From the NCBI GenBank assembly GCA_949372655.1, contig CASIAI010000004.1:1-39308 (forward strand): 39,308 nucleotides of DNA, written 5' to 3'. The stretch comes from Candidatus Poseidoniaceae archaeon (lineage in GTDB: Archaea > Thermoplasmatota > Poseidoniia > Poseidoniales > Poseidoniaceae). The position numbers were made by a program, and so were the translations under genes. Positions 1 through 8,717 of this stretch are shown one piece after another; within the stretch, counting starts at the first letter, position 1, and every line of letters begins with the position of its first letter. The notes below the pieces were generated by a model. It searched no databases and was not told where the DNA came from. It was given only the letters and a program-made list of their open reading frames with translations.

Positions 1-258
1 GACTATCTTTCTCATGCTAGCGTAAATGAAAAGCGCGATCGTTCAGATGATTATGCTCGCTGGGGCGCGGCATTGACTTCCCTGTCGATTTTTGCATTGG
101 TTGTTTTCAGCAAATTCCCCCCGGCTCAAGACACGGGTCAACTATTATCGATCAGTATTCTACTTTCAGCATTATTGGCGACATTCGCCTCTTTTTTACC
201 AGTTGAAAAATCAGACCTAAACATAAACATAGACCAAATCCCAACCGAAGCTGAATAA
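1..258 (+). CDS. C-terminal part of a membrane protein (5' end outside window)
   Basis: The frame is open from base 1 to the TAA ending at 258, giving at least 85 residues. A short-ORF reading could begin at the TTG at 73, but open codons upstream (reading DYLSHASVNEKR and on) show that the gene enters from outside the window. Two hydrophobic stretches are visible, about residues 21-39 (WGAALTSLSIFALVVF) and 49-66 (LLSISILLSALLATFASF), followed by a short acidic tail. The visible part therefore looks like the last two membrane helices of a larger protein. I do not recognise the family and assign no function. It ends 45 bases before the next gene on the same strand. Confidence 0.6.
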   Translation, partial: DYLSHASVNEKRDRSDDYARWGAALTSLSIFALVVFSKFPPAQDTGQLLSISILLSALLATFASFLPVEKSDLNINIDQIPTEAE

Positions 259-303
259 ATCCACATCAGTTAATTATATCAATTTCCACTCTACCCTAGA
301 GTC

Positions 304-876
304 ATGTCACAACTCTTTCAGATGGACCAATACCTAATTCAAACTAAATTTTGGAGACTTTTTGGTGGGGCATTTTGGTTCAAAGATCTAGAAGGTAATG
401 TAATCGCATATTCAAAACAAAAGCGCTTCAAATTAAAAGAAGACATAGTTCTATTCACTGACGAATCGTGTACTCAGCCGTTATTACAAATTAAGGCTCG
501 TTCGATAATCGACCTTTTTGCTACGTATGACATTACTGATCCAAACACCAGTGAACACCTTGGCTCTTTAAGACGTAAGGGATTGAAATCAATATTTAGA
601 GATTCATGGAAACTTCTCGATGTTCAAGGAAATCAATATGGGGAATTATTGGAAGATAGTAATGCCTTACTGCGCAGATTCATCCCCTTCGGCGGTTTGA
701 TTCCAGCAAAGTATCACTTCGAGATTCCAGGCAATAATGGAATTACATTACATCAACAATTCAATCCTTTCATTAAAAAGTCTATAATCACGGTCCCCCA
801 AGGTCACCCGATGGATAGAAGAATAATTGTCGCAACTGCATTGCTTAATTCAGCGATTGAAGGAAGACAAGGATGA
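304..876 (+). CDS. LURP-one-related (LOR/YxjI-like) protein
   Basis: This 190-residue protein resembles the LURP-one-related family, a tubby-C-terminal/scramblase-like beta barrel. Features that fit are an N-terminal MDQYLIQTKFWRLFGG strand pair, a second pattern with F.D..G..I.YSKQK...LKEDI.LF.DE, and the repeated LLDVQGNQYGELLEDS motif. Family length is usually 160-200 residues, so it looks complete. It has no signal peptide or clear membrane helix. The biochemical role of this family in prokaryotes is not established, so none is claimed. ATG start at 304. It lies 42 bases upstream of the oxidoreductase start on the same strand and could be co-transcribed with it. Confidence 0.6.
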   Translation: MSQLFQMDQYLIQTKFWRLFGGAFWFKDLEGNVIAYSKQKRFKLKEDIVLFTDESCTQPLLQIKARSIIDLFATYDITDPNTSEHLGSLRRKGLKSIFRDSWKLLDVQGNQYGELLEDSNALLRRFIPFGGLIPAKYHFEIPGNNGITLHQQFNPFIKKSIITVPQGHPMDRRIIVATALLNSAIEGRQG

Positions 877-918
877 GCCATCAATGGTTTGATTGCTCAA
901 AACATTCTGCACCTAATC

Positions 919-2052
919 ATGGCGCGAGTTCTAATTGTTGGAGCTGGGCTTGCAGGTTTGAGTGCTGCTATTGACGCATCTGCAAACGGCCATCACGTCG
1001 TTGTAGTTGAAAGAAGTAGCACAATTGGAGGGAGAGGTACTTCCCAAAATAAAGAAGGATTCTCTCTAACCTTTGGCCCACATCTATTACAAAACAAAGG
1101 ACCAATGTGGGAACTTTGTCGCAGATTGAGTAAACGTAAGTTTTCTAGTGCGGCTATCAGGTTGGACAAAGTCGAAGTATTAGGTCATGGAATGATTAGA
1201 CCCAAGGGTAATATCTCTAGAGTTGTCGAAAATCGAAGAGCGCTGAAATCGAAAGACCAATCACATCCGATAGTCAGAGCAGCCTCTTTCCTAACGAGCT
1301 GGAGCCCGGATTACCTAGGTAGAATAGAGACCTTATCTAAATCAAAATTACTCGTTTCCAATGAAGGATGGATTGGTCTGGCGGGCAGACTTGCAGCCGC
1401 CCTTGATGAGATTGGAGTATTGATTGAATGTAATGTAAAAGTAGAATCTTTACATAATTACGGAGTTAAATTAAATAACGGTAAAAAGATTGAGGCCGAC
1501 GTAGTTATTCTTGCTTGTGGACTTAGTAAATCACGACAATTATTGGCAGAGGTAGACCAACAGAGGACCGAACAAACGTTCTCAGGTCTATCAAAAATCA
1601 CTGCCAGCATCATAGAGGTAGGATTAGATTCCAAACCACTACGAGAAAGACAGGTAATAATCGATACAGATAACCATACCACAATAGTAGATTATACCGC
1701 AATCCAGTCAAGATTATCAACCCATGGCTCTCATCTTTCTGCAATTACAGTTGGTGGTTTGAAAATCGATAAGGGGGAAACCCGCTTCGAATCTCAAGAG
1801 GATAGAATGGAATATCTCGAATCTTTTTTAGATGCTCAAGCAAGCGGATGGAGGGAGCATATTATCACAGACTTACGCCAAGAAAAGATAACGATCCATG
1901 AGAATCTTGGAAATGAAATTGATGGCTTTGCCTTTAGCGATAAAGGAATTATAATGGCAGGCTCCTGGGTTCAATCCGATTTTATTTTAGCAGATGCAGC
2001 GGTTCATTCTGGAAGAATAGCGGGTAAAAATATTGGTAAAGCTCAACATTGA
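919..2052 (+). CDS. FAD-dependent amine-oxidase/phytoene-desaturase-like oxidoreductase
   Basis: The N-terminus is a classic Rossmann dinucleotide-binding fold: VLIVGAGLAGLSAA with GAGLAG at residues 8-13, an acidic residue ending strand 2 (VVVVERSS), and the IGGRG motif typical of CrtI, protoporphyrinogen oxidase and amine-oxidase relatives. The C-terminus carries the second FAD-contacting motif, GIIMAGSWVQSDFILADAAVHSGRIAGKNI. About 377 residues, somewhat shorter than true CrtI (about 490), so carotenoid desaturation should not be assumed; the substrate is unknown. The frame also has a TTG at 889, but the ATG at 919 directly precedes the Rossmann strand and is preferred. It ends 32 bases before exonuclease III. 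Confidence 0.75.
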   Translation: MARVLIVGAGLAGLSAAIDASANGHHVVVVERSSTIGGRGTSQNKEGFSLTFGPHLLQNKGPMWELCRRLSKRKFSSAAIRLDKVEVLGHGMIRPKGNISRVVENRRALKSKDQSHPIVRAASFLTSWSPDYLGRIETLSKSKLLVSNEGWIGLAGRLAAALDEIGVLIECNVKVESLHNYGVKLNNGKKIEADVVILACGLSKSRQLLAEVDQQRTEQTFSGLSKITASIIEVGLDSKPLRERQVIIDTDNHTTIVDYTAIQSRLSTHGSHLSAITVGGLKIDKGETRFESQEDRMEYLESFLDAQASGWREHIITDLRQEKITIHENLGNEIDGFAFSDKGIIMAGSWVQSDFILADAAVHSGRIAGKNIGKAQH

Positions 2053-2084
2053 AACTTATCCACTACCAACTTTTGGGACGAACT

Positions 2085-2864
2085 ATGCGAATAGTTTCTT
2101 GGAACGTGAATGGAATAAGAGCCGCCATACGGAAAGGTATTGATGGCTATTTTGATTCTTTGGATGCGGATATTTGGATGTTACAAGAGGTTAGGGCTCT
2201 ACCAGAGCAATTACCTAAAGATTGGAATTGGCCAGAAGGCTACTCAGTCCATCTTCACCCCGCTGAGAAAAAAGGCTATTCAGGCGTTACAACAATTTCT
2301 AAAGACCCAATGGAAATCGTACAAGTTGGGAAGAATGGCGAACATGACCCAAATGATAGTGAAGGTAGAGTTATTGTCTCCAAGCATGGTGAAATGATCT
2401 GTATCAACACCTATCTGCCAAGCGGCTCCAATAAGGTAGAACGACAAGAATTCAAGGAAGCCTGGATGGAGGAATGGCGTCAATTTATTCACCCCTATCT
2501 CCAACTAGATACGCCAGTAATTGTTTGTGGAGATTTGAATATCGCCCATACAGAAGATGATATTTGGAACCCTAAGGGGAACGCTAGGCAGAGCGGCTTT
2601 TTACCTCATGAAAGGCAATGGTTTAGCGACTTATTAGACGATGGTTGGCATGACGTTTTTAGAGAACATGTCGGCGAAGGTGTCAAGACATATTCATGGT
2701 GGTCAAATAGAGGTCAAGCCCGAGCAAAAGATAGAGGCTGGAGGATAGATTATTTCTTACTAAATCCAGCCGCTAAAAAAGCAGTTAAATCTGTCTCAAT
2801 TAAGCGCGAAGGTGGCTTAGAGATCTCAGACCATGCACCAGTAATTTTAGACTTGGAATATTAA
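2085..2864 (+). CDS. xth: Exodeoxyribonuclease III (AP endonuclease, EEP family)
   Basis: A 259-residue member of the exonuclease III/AP endonuclease family. The family motifs appear in order: SWNVNGIRAA (N-terminal Asn), LQEVRA (metal-binding Glu), KKGYSGV, YLPSG, GDLNIAH (catalytic Asp/Asn), ARQSGF, YSWW, RGWRIDYFL and the terminal SDHAPV with the catalytic Asp-His. It should cleave DNA 5' to abasic sites and trim 3' blocked ends in base excision repair. The open frame extends up to a TTG at 2049 that overlaps the previous stop, but every family member starts with MRIVSWN, so ATG 2085 is chosen. Its stop overlaps the convergent small gene by four bases (2861-2864). Confidence 0.95.
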   Translation: MRIVSWNVNGIRAAIRKGIDGYFDSLDADIWMLQEVRALPEQLPKDWNWPEGYSVHLHPAEKKGYSGVTTISKDPMEIVQVGKNGEHDPNDSEGRVIVSKHGEMICINTYLPSGSNKVERQEFKEAWMEEWRQFIHPYLQLDTPVIVCGDLNIAHTEDDIWNPKGNARQSGFLPHERQWFSDLLDDGWHDVFREHVGEGVKTYSWWSNRGQARAKDRGWRIDYFLLNPAAKKAVKSVSIKREGGLEISDHAPVILDLEY

Positions 2865-3085
2865 TCAGAGTTTTCTTCAATATCTGCTAATGCGATGAGT
2901 AAATCATCAACTTTGTCTCTAAGAGATTGGATAGAAGAATCTTCAACAACCACTACTAATGTTGCTTGGCCACCAGTTTCATTGAGTTTAGCCGAACACC
3001 CAGGCCTCGAAGCAGCAGCAAGAAACGTGGTAGCCAGTGACACTGGCCCTGACCACTCAATGGTTGCTTGATAGGATTCGACCAT
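2861..3085 (-). CDS. pcc1: Probable KEOPS complex subunit Pcc1
   Basis: A 74-residue protein beginning MVESYQATIEWSG. Its beta-alpha-beta-beta-alpha pattern resembles the Pcc1/CTAG family: an N-terminal strand, a helix (SLATTFLAAASRPG), two strands including ATLVVVVEDSS, and a final helix (LRDKVDDLLIALADIEE). The D-S-S-x-x-x-L-R-x-x-V string matches the family's late motif. Pcc1 dimerises and holds together KEOPS, which makes t6A37 on ANN-decoding tRNAs. The open frame extends to 3211, but that extension runs into the hflX gene and does not look like Pcc1; the ATG at 3083-3085 gives a normal Pcc1 length. It is convergent with exonuclease III (4-base overlap) and divergent from hflX (48-base gap). 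No other KEOPS gene is nearby, so the name remains tentative. Confidence 0.55.
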   Translation of the reverse strand: MVESYQATIEWSGPVSLATTFLAAASRPGCSAKLNETGGQATLVVVVEDSSIQSLRDKVDDLLIALADIEENSD

Positions 3086-3133
3086 GAACAATCCAAGGGG
3101 TGGGCTGATATGAGGATGACTCTTGGATAAAAC

Positions 3134-4519
3134 ATGGCGAAGCAAGAGCAGAACTATGAGGTTCTTGCCGGGGCAGGTGGTGTCGCTCTTGGAGAGGCCA
3201 GGACTAACCACGAAGGTAGGAAGGCGATCTTACTGGTTAGAGGCGATGAAGATATATCGGAATTCTGTGGCCTTGTAAGCACGATGGGTATTGATATTGT
3301 AGAAACCTTAAGTCAACCCGGACAAATCGACCCAAGGGGTTATTTTGGTCGAGGAAGGCTCCAAGATGTTGGAGACGAAATCAAAACAAAAACCACAAAT
3401 CATCCTTGGCATAAAGTCGATTTGGTATTAATTCATACAAATGCAACACCGCGTCAAATTGTTACTATCAGCGATACAGTTCAGGTAGAAGTTTGGGATA
3501 GAGTCAGACTATTATTATCATTATTCACCTCTCATGCTAATTCCCTTGAAGCCAGAACCCAGGTTAGAATTGCTCGCTTGCTTTCAGATAGAACGGTACT
3601 CAGAGAAGTAGCAAATCAATCAACAACAGGTGAAAGAGCAGGTTTTGGTGGAGGTGGAGTTACCGCATTACAAGCGATATTAGCCAATGTAAATCGGGAA
3701 TTAGTATCGTTACGTAAGCGACAAAAAAAGCATGCTAATGCGCAAGCAGAACGTCGTAAACAAAGAACTCGAAGTGGGGCTATGACCGTTGGATTAGCAG
3801 GTTATACAAATGCCGGCAAGTCCAGTCTTTTTTTGAAATTATCAGGCAAGGATGTACTGGTAGAAGATAAATTATTCTCCACATTAGAAACTACCGTTGG
3901 AAGAATGGAGGCGAGTCCAAGAGTTCTTCTTGCAGACACGATTGGATTTATTGACCAACTACCTAATTCAACACTAGATGCCTTTAGAGCAACACTGGCA
4001 GAAGCATTAGAATGTGACCTGCTATTATTACTTGTAGATGCAAACGATGAGTTATCTGAATTAGAAAGGAAATTAGCGACCTCTCAAAGTGAAATATTTT
4101 CTCGCTATCTTAGCAATGAAGATGAGATAACAAATAATACTTTAACTGAAAAATCACTTCTAGTAGTATTGACAAAAGTGGAACTGGTTGAACAAGATTC
4201 CTTGGAAGAAAAGTCACAATTGATAGAAGATTTAGGATTCTCGCGACCGATGAAAGTATCTTCTTTTTCAGAATATGGGTTATCAAAGTTACAAGATACG
4301 ATACTGATGCGATTGTTTGGCCCACCTGTAGAACTGATATTACACCCAAGCTTGACAGGTAGGGCGATTGAAGGCTATGTTTCAGATGTCTATGAGGCAG
4401 GCCTAGTTACTTCAAGCAAGGAGAATAATGATGGAACATTTAGTGTCCATGTTTGGATACAATCACAATCTTTGGCCAAATTATTATCACATTCTAAAGG
4501 CCGCATTGAAGTCAAGTAG
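3134..4519 (+). CDS. hflX: HflX-family GTPase
   Basis: A 461-residue protein with the HflX layout. The N-terminal subdomain (about residues 25-200) carries the diagnostic PRGYFGRGRLQD string, RLLLSLFTSHANSLEARTQVRIARL, and a glycine-rich loop (GFGGGG near 173). A basic helical linker follows, then the G domain. G1 is GYTNAGKSS (residues 223-231), the switch has STLETT, G3 is DTIGF (268 on), and G4 reads TKVE instead of the usual NKxD. An RAxLxEAL string follows G3 as in the family. HflX binds the ribosomal 50S E-site region and helps rescue or split stalled ribosomes. The G4 Asn-to-Thr change occurs in other HflX-like GTPases and need not abolish activity. It ends 14 bases before the next gene. 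Confidence 0.93.
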   Translation: MAKQEQNYEVLAGAGGVALGEARTNHEGRKAILLVRGDEDISEFCGLVSTMGIDIVETLSQPGQIDPRGYFGRGRLQDVGDEIKTKTTNHPWHKVDLVLIHTNATPRQIVTISDTVQVEVWDRVRLLLSLFTSHANSLEARTQVRIARLLSDRTVLREVANQSTTGERAGFGGGGVTALQAILANVNRELVSLRKRQKKHANAQAERRKQRTRSGAMTVGLAGYTNAGKSSLFLKLSGKDVLVEDKLFSTLETTVGRMEASPRVLLADTIGFIDQLPNSTLDAFRATLAEALECDLLLLLVDANDELSELERKLATSQSEIFSRYLSNEDEITNNTLTEKSLLVVLTKVELVEQDSLEEKSQLIEDLGFSRPMKVSSFSEYGLSKLQDTILMRLFGPPVELILHPSLTGRAIEGYVSDVYEAGLVTSSKENNDGTFSVHVWIQSQSLAKLLSHSKGRIEVK

Positions 4520-4533
4520 GATGGTGTTTAACA

Positions 4534-5436
4534 ATGGTCATGGGCGCAGATACCGATGAGCAAGCCCAAGAGATAGATTATATTGATGAAATGACTTCTC
4601 AAAATAATCCTAAACAGAATATTATGTTCGCATCCTCGGATACGAAACTAACCATCGAACAAAAAAACATGCCTCCAATCGGTAATGCTACTGCTATTTT
4701 CGTCATTATTACCGCATTATTGGGGCTTCTAAACGGCCTTGACTACACTACGCCACAATCAGGACTGGTTAGGCCGGATGAGTTTATCTTTAGCATGGCA
4801 CAAAACGCTCCCGAAGATAGTGCCAATTTCAAGGGGCACGTTTACGACCATGATGGAAATGGCTTGAATAACTCAATTGTATATATTTCCTGGTTAGAAT
4901 ATGATGTTTGGAATTCGACTGAAGTTGAAACTGATAAAGAGGGCTATTTCGAATTTGAAAACCTAGACCCGGGCATGATTAGAGTTGACATTATCACTAG
5001 TAGAGACGGACATACAGATGTTTTTTCTAACCGAGTTTTACTTTCTCCACCAGCATTATTTGAACCGATTGGATTTACTACAATAGATTTTGATGTACCT
5101 TCACAAGAAGAATTTTCTAAACAAGAATGTTCGAATGGCGCTGATGAATGTGAAATAAGAGAGATAGATAGAACTCCGCTACAAATGGATCATCCCTTGA
5201 TGGACCCAGGAGCTTCCAGCCTGTATACTACAGTTGGAATCGCTTTTATTTCCTTAGCATTAATCTCTGCAGGTTTCGCTGCTTGGTCGATGAAGTCAGG
5301 CTCTATCGCTTTACTTAGAACAAGTGCAGCGCTTTCGTTTTTCACTATGGGGCATTATTATTCAGCTTGTATTTTTGGATTGTTGGCCTTTGCCTTGACC
5401 TATTCTATCAAGAAACCATTGGAGATACTGGAATAA
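4534..5436 (+). CDS. Membrane protein with carboxypeptidase-regulatory-like (CNA-B/transthyretin-type) domain
   Basis: A 300-residue protein of three parts. An acidic N-terminal stretch of about 45 residues precedes a membrane helix (ATAIFVIITALLGLLNGL). The middle (about residues 95-170) is a beta-sandwich of the CarbopepD_reg type, recognised from FKGHVYDHDGNGLNNSIVYIS, the TDKEGYFEFENLDPG turn and IRVDIIT. The C-terminus has two or three further hydrophobic segments (LYTTVGIAFISLALISAGFAAW; LRTSAALSFFTMGHYYSACIFGLLAFALTY). The sandwich is probably extracellular. Such domains are structural or binding modules and carry no catalytic residues. ATG 4534 lies just after hflX, suggesting co-transcription. 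I do not recognise a specific family. Confidence 0.6.
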   Translation: MVMGADTDEQAQEIDYIDEMTSQNNPKQNIMFASSDTKLTIEQKNMPPIGNATAIFVIITALLGLLNGLDYTTPQSGLVRPDEFIFSMAQNAPEDSANFKGHVYDHDGNGLNNSIVYISWLEYDVWNSTEVETDKEGYFEFENLDPGMIRVDIITSRDGHTDVFSNRVLLSPPALFEPIGFTTIDFDVPSQEEFSKQECSNGADECEIREIDRTPLQMDHPLMDPGASSLYTTVGIAFISLALISAGFAAWSMKSGSIALLRTSAALSFFTMGHYYSACIFGLLAFALTYSIKKPLEILE

Positions 5437-5487
5437 TCTTTTCAGGTAAATAATTGATTGATTTGATGCAAAACAAGCGTCTCTATT

Positions 5488-6588
5488 ATGACGGAGAGCC
5501 AGACATGGTACAATATGGACTTGTTGGGGGCATGTTGGATGATTCGCTCCTTAGAGCAATCTGTTGCTTCAGTTTCTTTCGACCAGCATAACAATCTTAT
5601 CGCTGGTGGGTGGGATGGACAAATTAGGAAATGGAACTCTGATGGCGATCTACTATGGTCTGAAGATTTACCAGATAGAATAAGCGAAATCGTGTTTCAT
5701 GATAACCAAATAATTATTACATCTGGGTTGCATATAGTTAACTTAAATGCTGAAACTGGAGAAATAAATTGGCAACATCCTCTGGAAGGAAGTGCAGATT
5801 CAGTTGTAGTTGAGAATGATGAAATATATGTGACATCATCTGTCTATGACATCGAACATAATGACTTTCTAGAATCAGCAATTTGGAAATTCTCTCTTAA
5901 AGGGGAACAGAAATGGGTCCTTAGAATGGACGAACGCCCATGGTTTATTTTATCTCATGAAGCAAAGGTCATTGTAGGTTTAGGCAGGCCTATATCTGGA
6001 TGGGGTGAAATTCAGCCGGAAGGAGAAATTATCAATCATCAGTTAGAAACATCTTCACCTATCATGTGCGGTACTAAATCCCCTGAAGGAGTCATATTTG
6101 GCCATGCAGATGGAACCATCAGTAATTCAAAAACAACACAAAATAAATTTACTGAATCGATTGAAACCCTGACAACCTTCGAAAATATATGTATAGCATC
6201 GTTAGAAGGTGGAAATTTAGTCGCCACAGATAAATTAAACCAGGATATTTGGGGATTTAAAGGAGACTCGATAAGTGTTCAAGCGATTGGTTTCCAGTCA
6301 TCAGAAGTCAGAACTCATTGGTCGGTCAGATGGAGTGGTATTAAGGGTGTTTTAGAAGTAAGAAACATTACTGATGGCGATTTAGTTGCTGAAGCAGAAA
6401 TATCCCAAACCAGAACTATTTCCAGCAATGACTCTAGAGTGGTAATAGGTTCAGATGATGGTAAAATACATGTTTGGGAGAAAGACATGTTTAACCGTAG
6501 AATTCAATCTAAAAGTGAAAAAGGTTCAGAATCTTCTTCTCAAAGAGATGTCCTTAAGGAAAAACTTAGGGCTCTTAGGAATAGATAA
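5488..6588 (+). CDS. WD40/PQQ-like beta-propeller protein
   Basis: A 366-residue protein built largely of beta-propeller blades. WD40-like blades are clearest at the ends: IAGGWDGQIRKWNSDG near residues 37-52, and VVIGSDDGKIHVWEKD near 318-333. PQQ-type turns (TGEINWQHPL, GEQKWVLRM, NQDIWGFKG) are seen between. No signal peptide or membrane helix is visible, so it is probably cytoplasmic. The C-terminus is a basic, charged tail (SQRDVLKEKLRALRNR). Propellers of this kind are usually scaffolds for protein assemblies; the partner is unknown. Its TAA ends exactly where the stop codon of convergent mptE begins, so the two genes abut with no spacer. Confidence 0.7.
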   Translation: MTESQTWYNMDLLGACWMIRSLEQSVASVSFDQHNNLIAGGWDGQIRKWNSDGDLLWSEDLPDRISEIVFHDNQIIITSGLHIVNLNAETGEINWQHPLEGSADSVVVENDEIYVTSSVYDIEHNDFLESAIWKFSLKGEQKWVLRMDERPWFILSHEAKVIVGLGRPISGWGEIQPEGEIINHQLETSSPIMCGTKSPEGVIFGHADGTISNSKTTQNKFTESIETLTTFENICIASLEGGNLVATDKLNQDIWGFKGDSISVQAIGFQSSEVRTHWSVRWSGIKGVLEVRNITDGDLVAEAEISQTRTISSNDSRVVIGSDDGKIHVWEKDMFNRRIQSKSEKGSESSSQRDVLKEKLRALRNR

Positions 6589-7320
6589 CTAATGTTTAAT
6601 GTTTTTTTCTAAATTTAGAAAAGTCAATATTTTCTTCATCCAACTTAATTTTTTCATTTTCCTGTCTTGATTAGTTGTTCCAGACCAAGCGCCGACTTTT
6701 TTTGTTGAGAAACCGATCAGTTCGATTTGCTTGACTTTCACTCCAGCCCATAGGGCAAAACATACGGCTCTGTCTCCATCGGTAAAACCGCCGAAGTTAT
6801 ACATTCCATTCATATTTTCATTTGTTTGGTGTGAGAGAATAATTTCTGGTGGTGTTTTTAATTGACTCCAGTTTTCGACAATATTTTGCCACTTGGTAAG
6901 ATTATCCCCATGAGCATGCAAGACGAAGCGCTGACTTTTTTCTGCTGCTAAATCGATATGTTGTCCACCGTCAAGGTCGCTAATGACACAAGTTAAGAAT
7001 TCATAATCAATCATTGCCCCGACTGAACCATCAGCTGCAATAACTGCAGTATTTTCTAGGTTGAGTTCAGCAATCTCCTGTTTTTCTACCGCAGCACCAA
7101 TAATAACGACTCTTTCGCAATGCTGTAATTCTTCACATATTTTTTGTAGACAAAGATTTCTTGACTTTTCGCTCCAACTTTCTATTCCATATGGAGATGC
7201 TTGAGAAAAAATAGATTCCATCGATTTAGCACTATCTAAGTCGTCCGAATAATCCCACTCAAAAGCCAACCGAACTTCATCTTGAAATCCAATAAGGCGT
7301 TGCAAACGACCATCTGGCAT
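6589..7320 (-). CDS. mptE: 6-hydroxymethyl-7,8-dihydropterin pyrophosphokinase, MptE type (DUF115)
   Basis: About 243 residues. The DUF115/MptE motifs are present in order: IIGAA (nucleotide-binding turn), ADGS (residues 96-99), SDLDGG (114-119), HAHGDN (135-140) and NFGGFTDGDRAV (175 on). The Asp and His residues in these motifs bind metal and ATP in characterised archaeal enzymes. The enzyme transfers pyrophosphate from ATP to 6-hydroxymethyl-dihydropterin, a step toward archaeal folate or methanopterin-type cofactors; in a non-methanogen a folate-type product is the likelier inference. A GTG at 7338 would add six residues; ATG 7320 is used here, and the choice is uncertain. Divergent from priL and convergent with the propeller gene. 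Confidence 0.88.
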   Translation of the reverse strand: MPDGRLQRLIGFQDEVRLAFEWDYSDDLDSAKSMESIFSQASPYGIESWSEKSRNLCLQKICEELQHCERVVIIGAAVEKQEIAELNLENTAVIAADGSVGAMIDYEFLTCVISDLDGGQHIDLAAEKSQRFVLHAHGDNLTKWQNIVENWSQLKTPPEIILSHQTNENMNGMYNFGGFTDGDRAVCFALWAGVKVKQIELIGFSTKKVGAWSGTTNQDRKMKKLSWMKKILTFLNLEKNIKH

Positions 7321-7397
7321 GATGCTCCCAACCCGCACTACATCATCAACACATCCACATGAAGGAGTTCATATGCTGTTGACTATGTGGATATTAC

Positions 7398-8633
7398 ATG
7401 CCCGTTCCTCGTGACCCACCATCGTTAAGCGATGAAGTCACGCTATCGCGTTATCCTTTCTTACCCCAAGCAGCGGTATGGATTCGTAATATGGCTCAGA
7501 AACACGATATTAATCTAGAAGAATTACTTGATGGAGAATGGATGGAAAAAGCCAGACAAAGAGCTAGAATAAGACTTGTAGATTCAGTCCAATCCAAAGA
7601 AGGAGTAGAGATAGTTGGAGGAGATATACATACCGAAGAAGGCCGTTTAATCGAAGCCTTTTCATTTTATTATGCTAGATTGGTAGTTTGTGCTTCTGAA
7701 GATGAACGATTAATCGCTAGATGGGCTCAAGCCGAAGCAGCACGAGCAGAACAGGTTCTATCCAAGGATATCGCAAACCTCGAGGCGATTGCTAAGACCT
7801 ATATTACTGGAATAAAGCGCGAAGAGAAGCACGATGAAAGATATGAATTTTCCTCCAATGCTATGGCGATTCAAAACTCTAAACAAAAGAAGAATGGACA
7901 AGTTTGGAAAATTAATATTGTTGATTTCATAGAAATTTGTCCTAAAATAACTGGAAGTAGATGGCGCCTTGCCAATAATGATATTCAAAATGGATGGATA
8001 ACTTTGTTTGAAGAGCAGCAGTATACCTCATCAGGAAAATTATCCCGTCTGCTTAGAGAGAGAATAAAAGCATCGATAGAAGCAGAAGCCCTAGAAAAGA
8101 TGGCTGAAGTAACAACAGACCTTGCCATTAGGTTAGCAGAACCTGTAGGAATGGTTCGAAATCTGATGGCCAATAAAGCCAGTGAAGCGATTGCGCTTGT
8201 TGGTGCCCATGAATCTGACTGGCCCCCTTGCATGGTAACAGTTGTTTCAGATTTGGACAAAGGAGTAAACGTAAACCATTTCGGAAGAGTATTTCTTGGA
8301 GCCATGTCCGCAACTCTGGCAATTCCCCGAGAATCTTGTGTTAATTTCTTTAGCGGGGCTCCAGATTTTAGCGAAGGAACTACAACCTATCAAGTCAATC
8401 ATCTCTATGAAAACGCCTACACACCAGCCAAATGTAGTAGTTTGAAAGTAAACCATAATTGTCCTGTACTTCCTGGTGACGACCGTTTATGTGACCAGCC
8501 ATGGCTTGACCACCCACTGAAATACATCAGAGCCACACAACGCTGGAAAGCAAAAAACAAGGCCGCTGAAGAAAAGTTCGAAGCTGAGGTTTCTAAAAAA
8601 GAAGCCACACCAGCGATAGAAGAAAACGATTGA
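7398..8633 (+). CDS. priL: DNA primase large subunit PriL
   Basis: A 411-residue archaeal/eukaryotic primase large subunit. The N-terminal helical domain begins LSRYPFLPQAAVWI. The C-terminal Fe-S domain carries the four expected cysteines: C278 in WPPCM, C346 in PAKC, C355 in NHNC and C365 in RLC, followed by the characteristic DHPLKYI. The YQVNHLYE and APDF strings between them also fit the family. PriL binds PriS, the catalytic subunit, and its 4Fe-4S domain contacts template and initiating nucleotide during RNA primer synthesis. An additional Cys (C314) is probably not a ligand. PriS is not in this window. ATG at 7398; the next gene begins 84 bases downstream. Confidence 0.92.
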   Translation: MPVPRDPPSLSDEVTLSRYPFLPQAAVWIRNMAQKHDINLEELLDGEWMEKARQRARIRLVDSVQSKEGVEIVGGDIHTEEGRLIEAFSFYYARLVVCASEDERLIARWAQAEAARAEQVLSKDIANLEAIAKTYITGIKREEKHDERYEFSSNAMAIQNSKQKKNGQVWKINIVDFIEICPKITGSRWRLANNDIQNGWITLFEEQQYTSSGKLSRLLRERIKASIEAEALEKMAEVTTDLAIRLAEPVGMVRNLMANKASEAIALVGAHESDWPPCMVTVVSDLDKGVNVNHFGRVFLGAMSATLAIPRESCVNFFSGAPDFSEGTTTYQVNHLYENAYTPAKCSSLKVNHNCPVLPGDDRLCDQPWLDHPLKYIRATQRWKAKNKAAEEKFEAEVSKKEATPAIEEND

Positions 8634-8706
8634 CAAAAATCAGCCAATCGAAGGGTTTTCGCGCGAAGCCTTTGAAATGTAGGACGATTTAGCATCAACA
8701 TAAAAC

Positions 8707-8711
8707 GGTGA
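8707..8711 (+). promoter_or_regulatory. Shine-Dalgarno site of the DUF373 gene
   Basis: GGTGA lies six bases before the ATG at 8718 and matches the archaeal 16S 3' tail. It supports that start and indicates a transcript with a leader. Confidence 0.5.
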
Positions 8712-8717
8712 ATCCAC

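Noticed and set aside
3086-3211. 42-residue N-terminal extension of the small minus-strand gene
   Set aside because: It overlaps the hflX start on the other strand and does not resemble Pcc1; the internal ATG at 3083-3085 gives the family length.
8658-8667. TTCGCGCGAA palindrome between priL and the DUF373 gene
   Set aside because: A ten-base GC-rich palindrome on its own, with only weak outer pairing and no T-run after it, so a terminator or operator cannot be supported.
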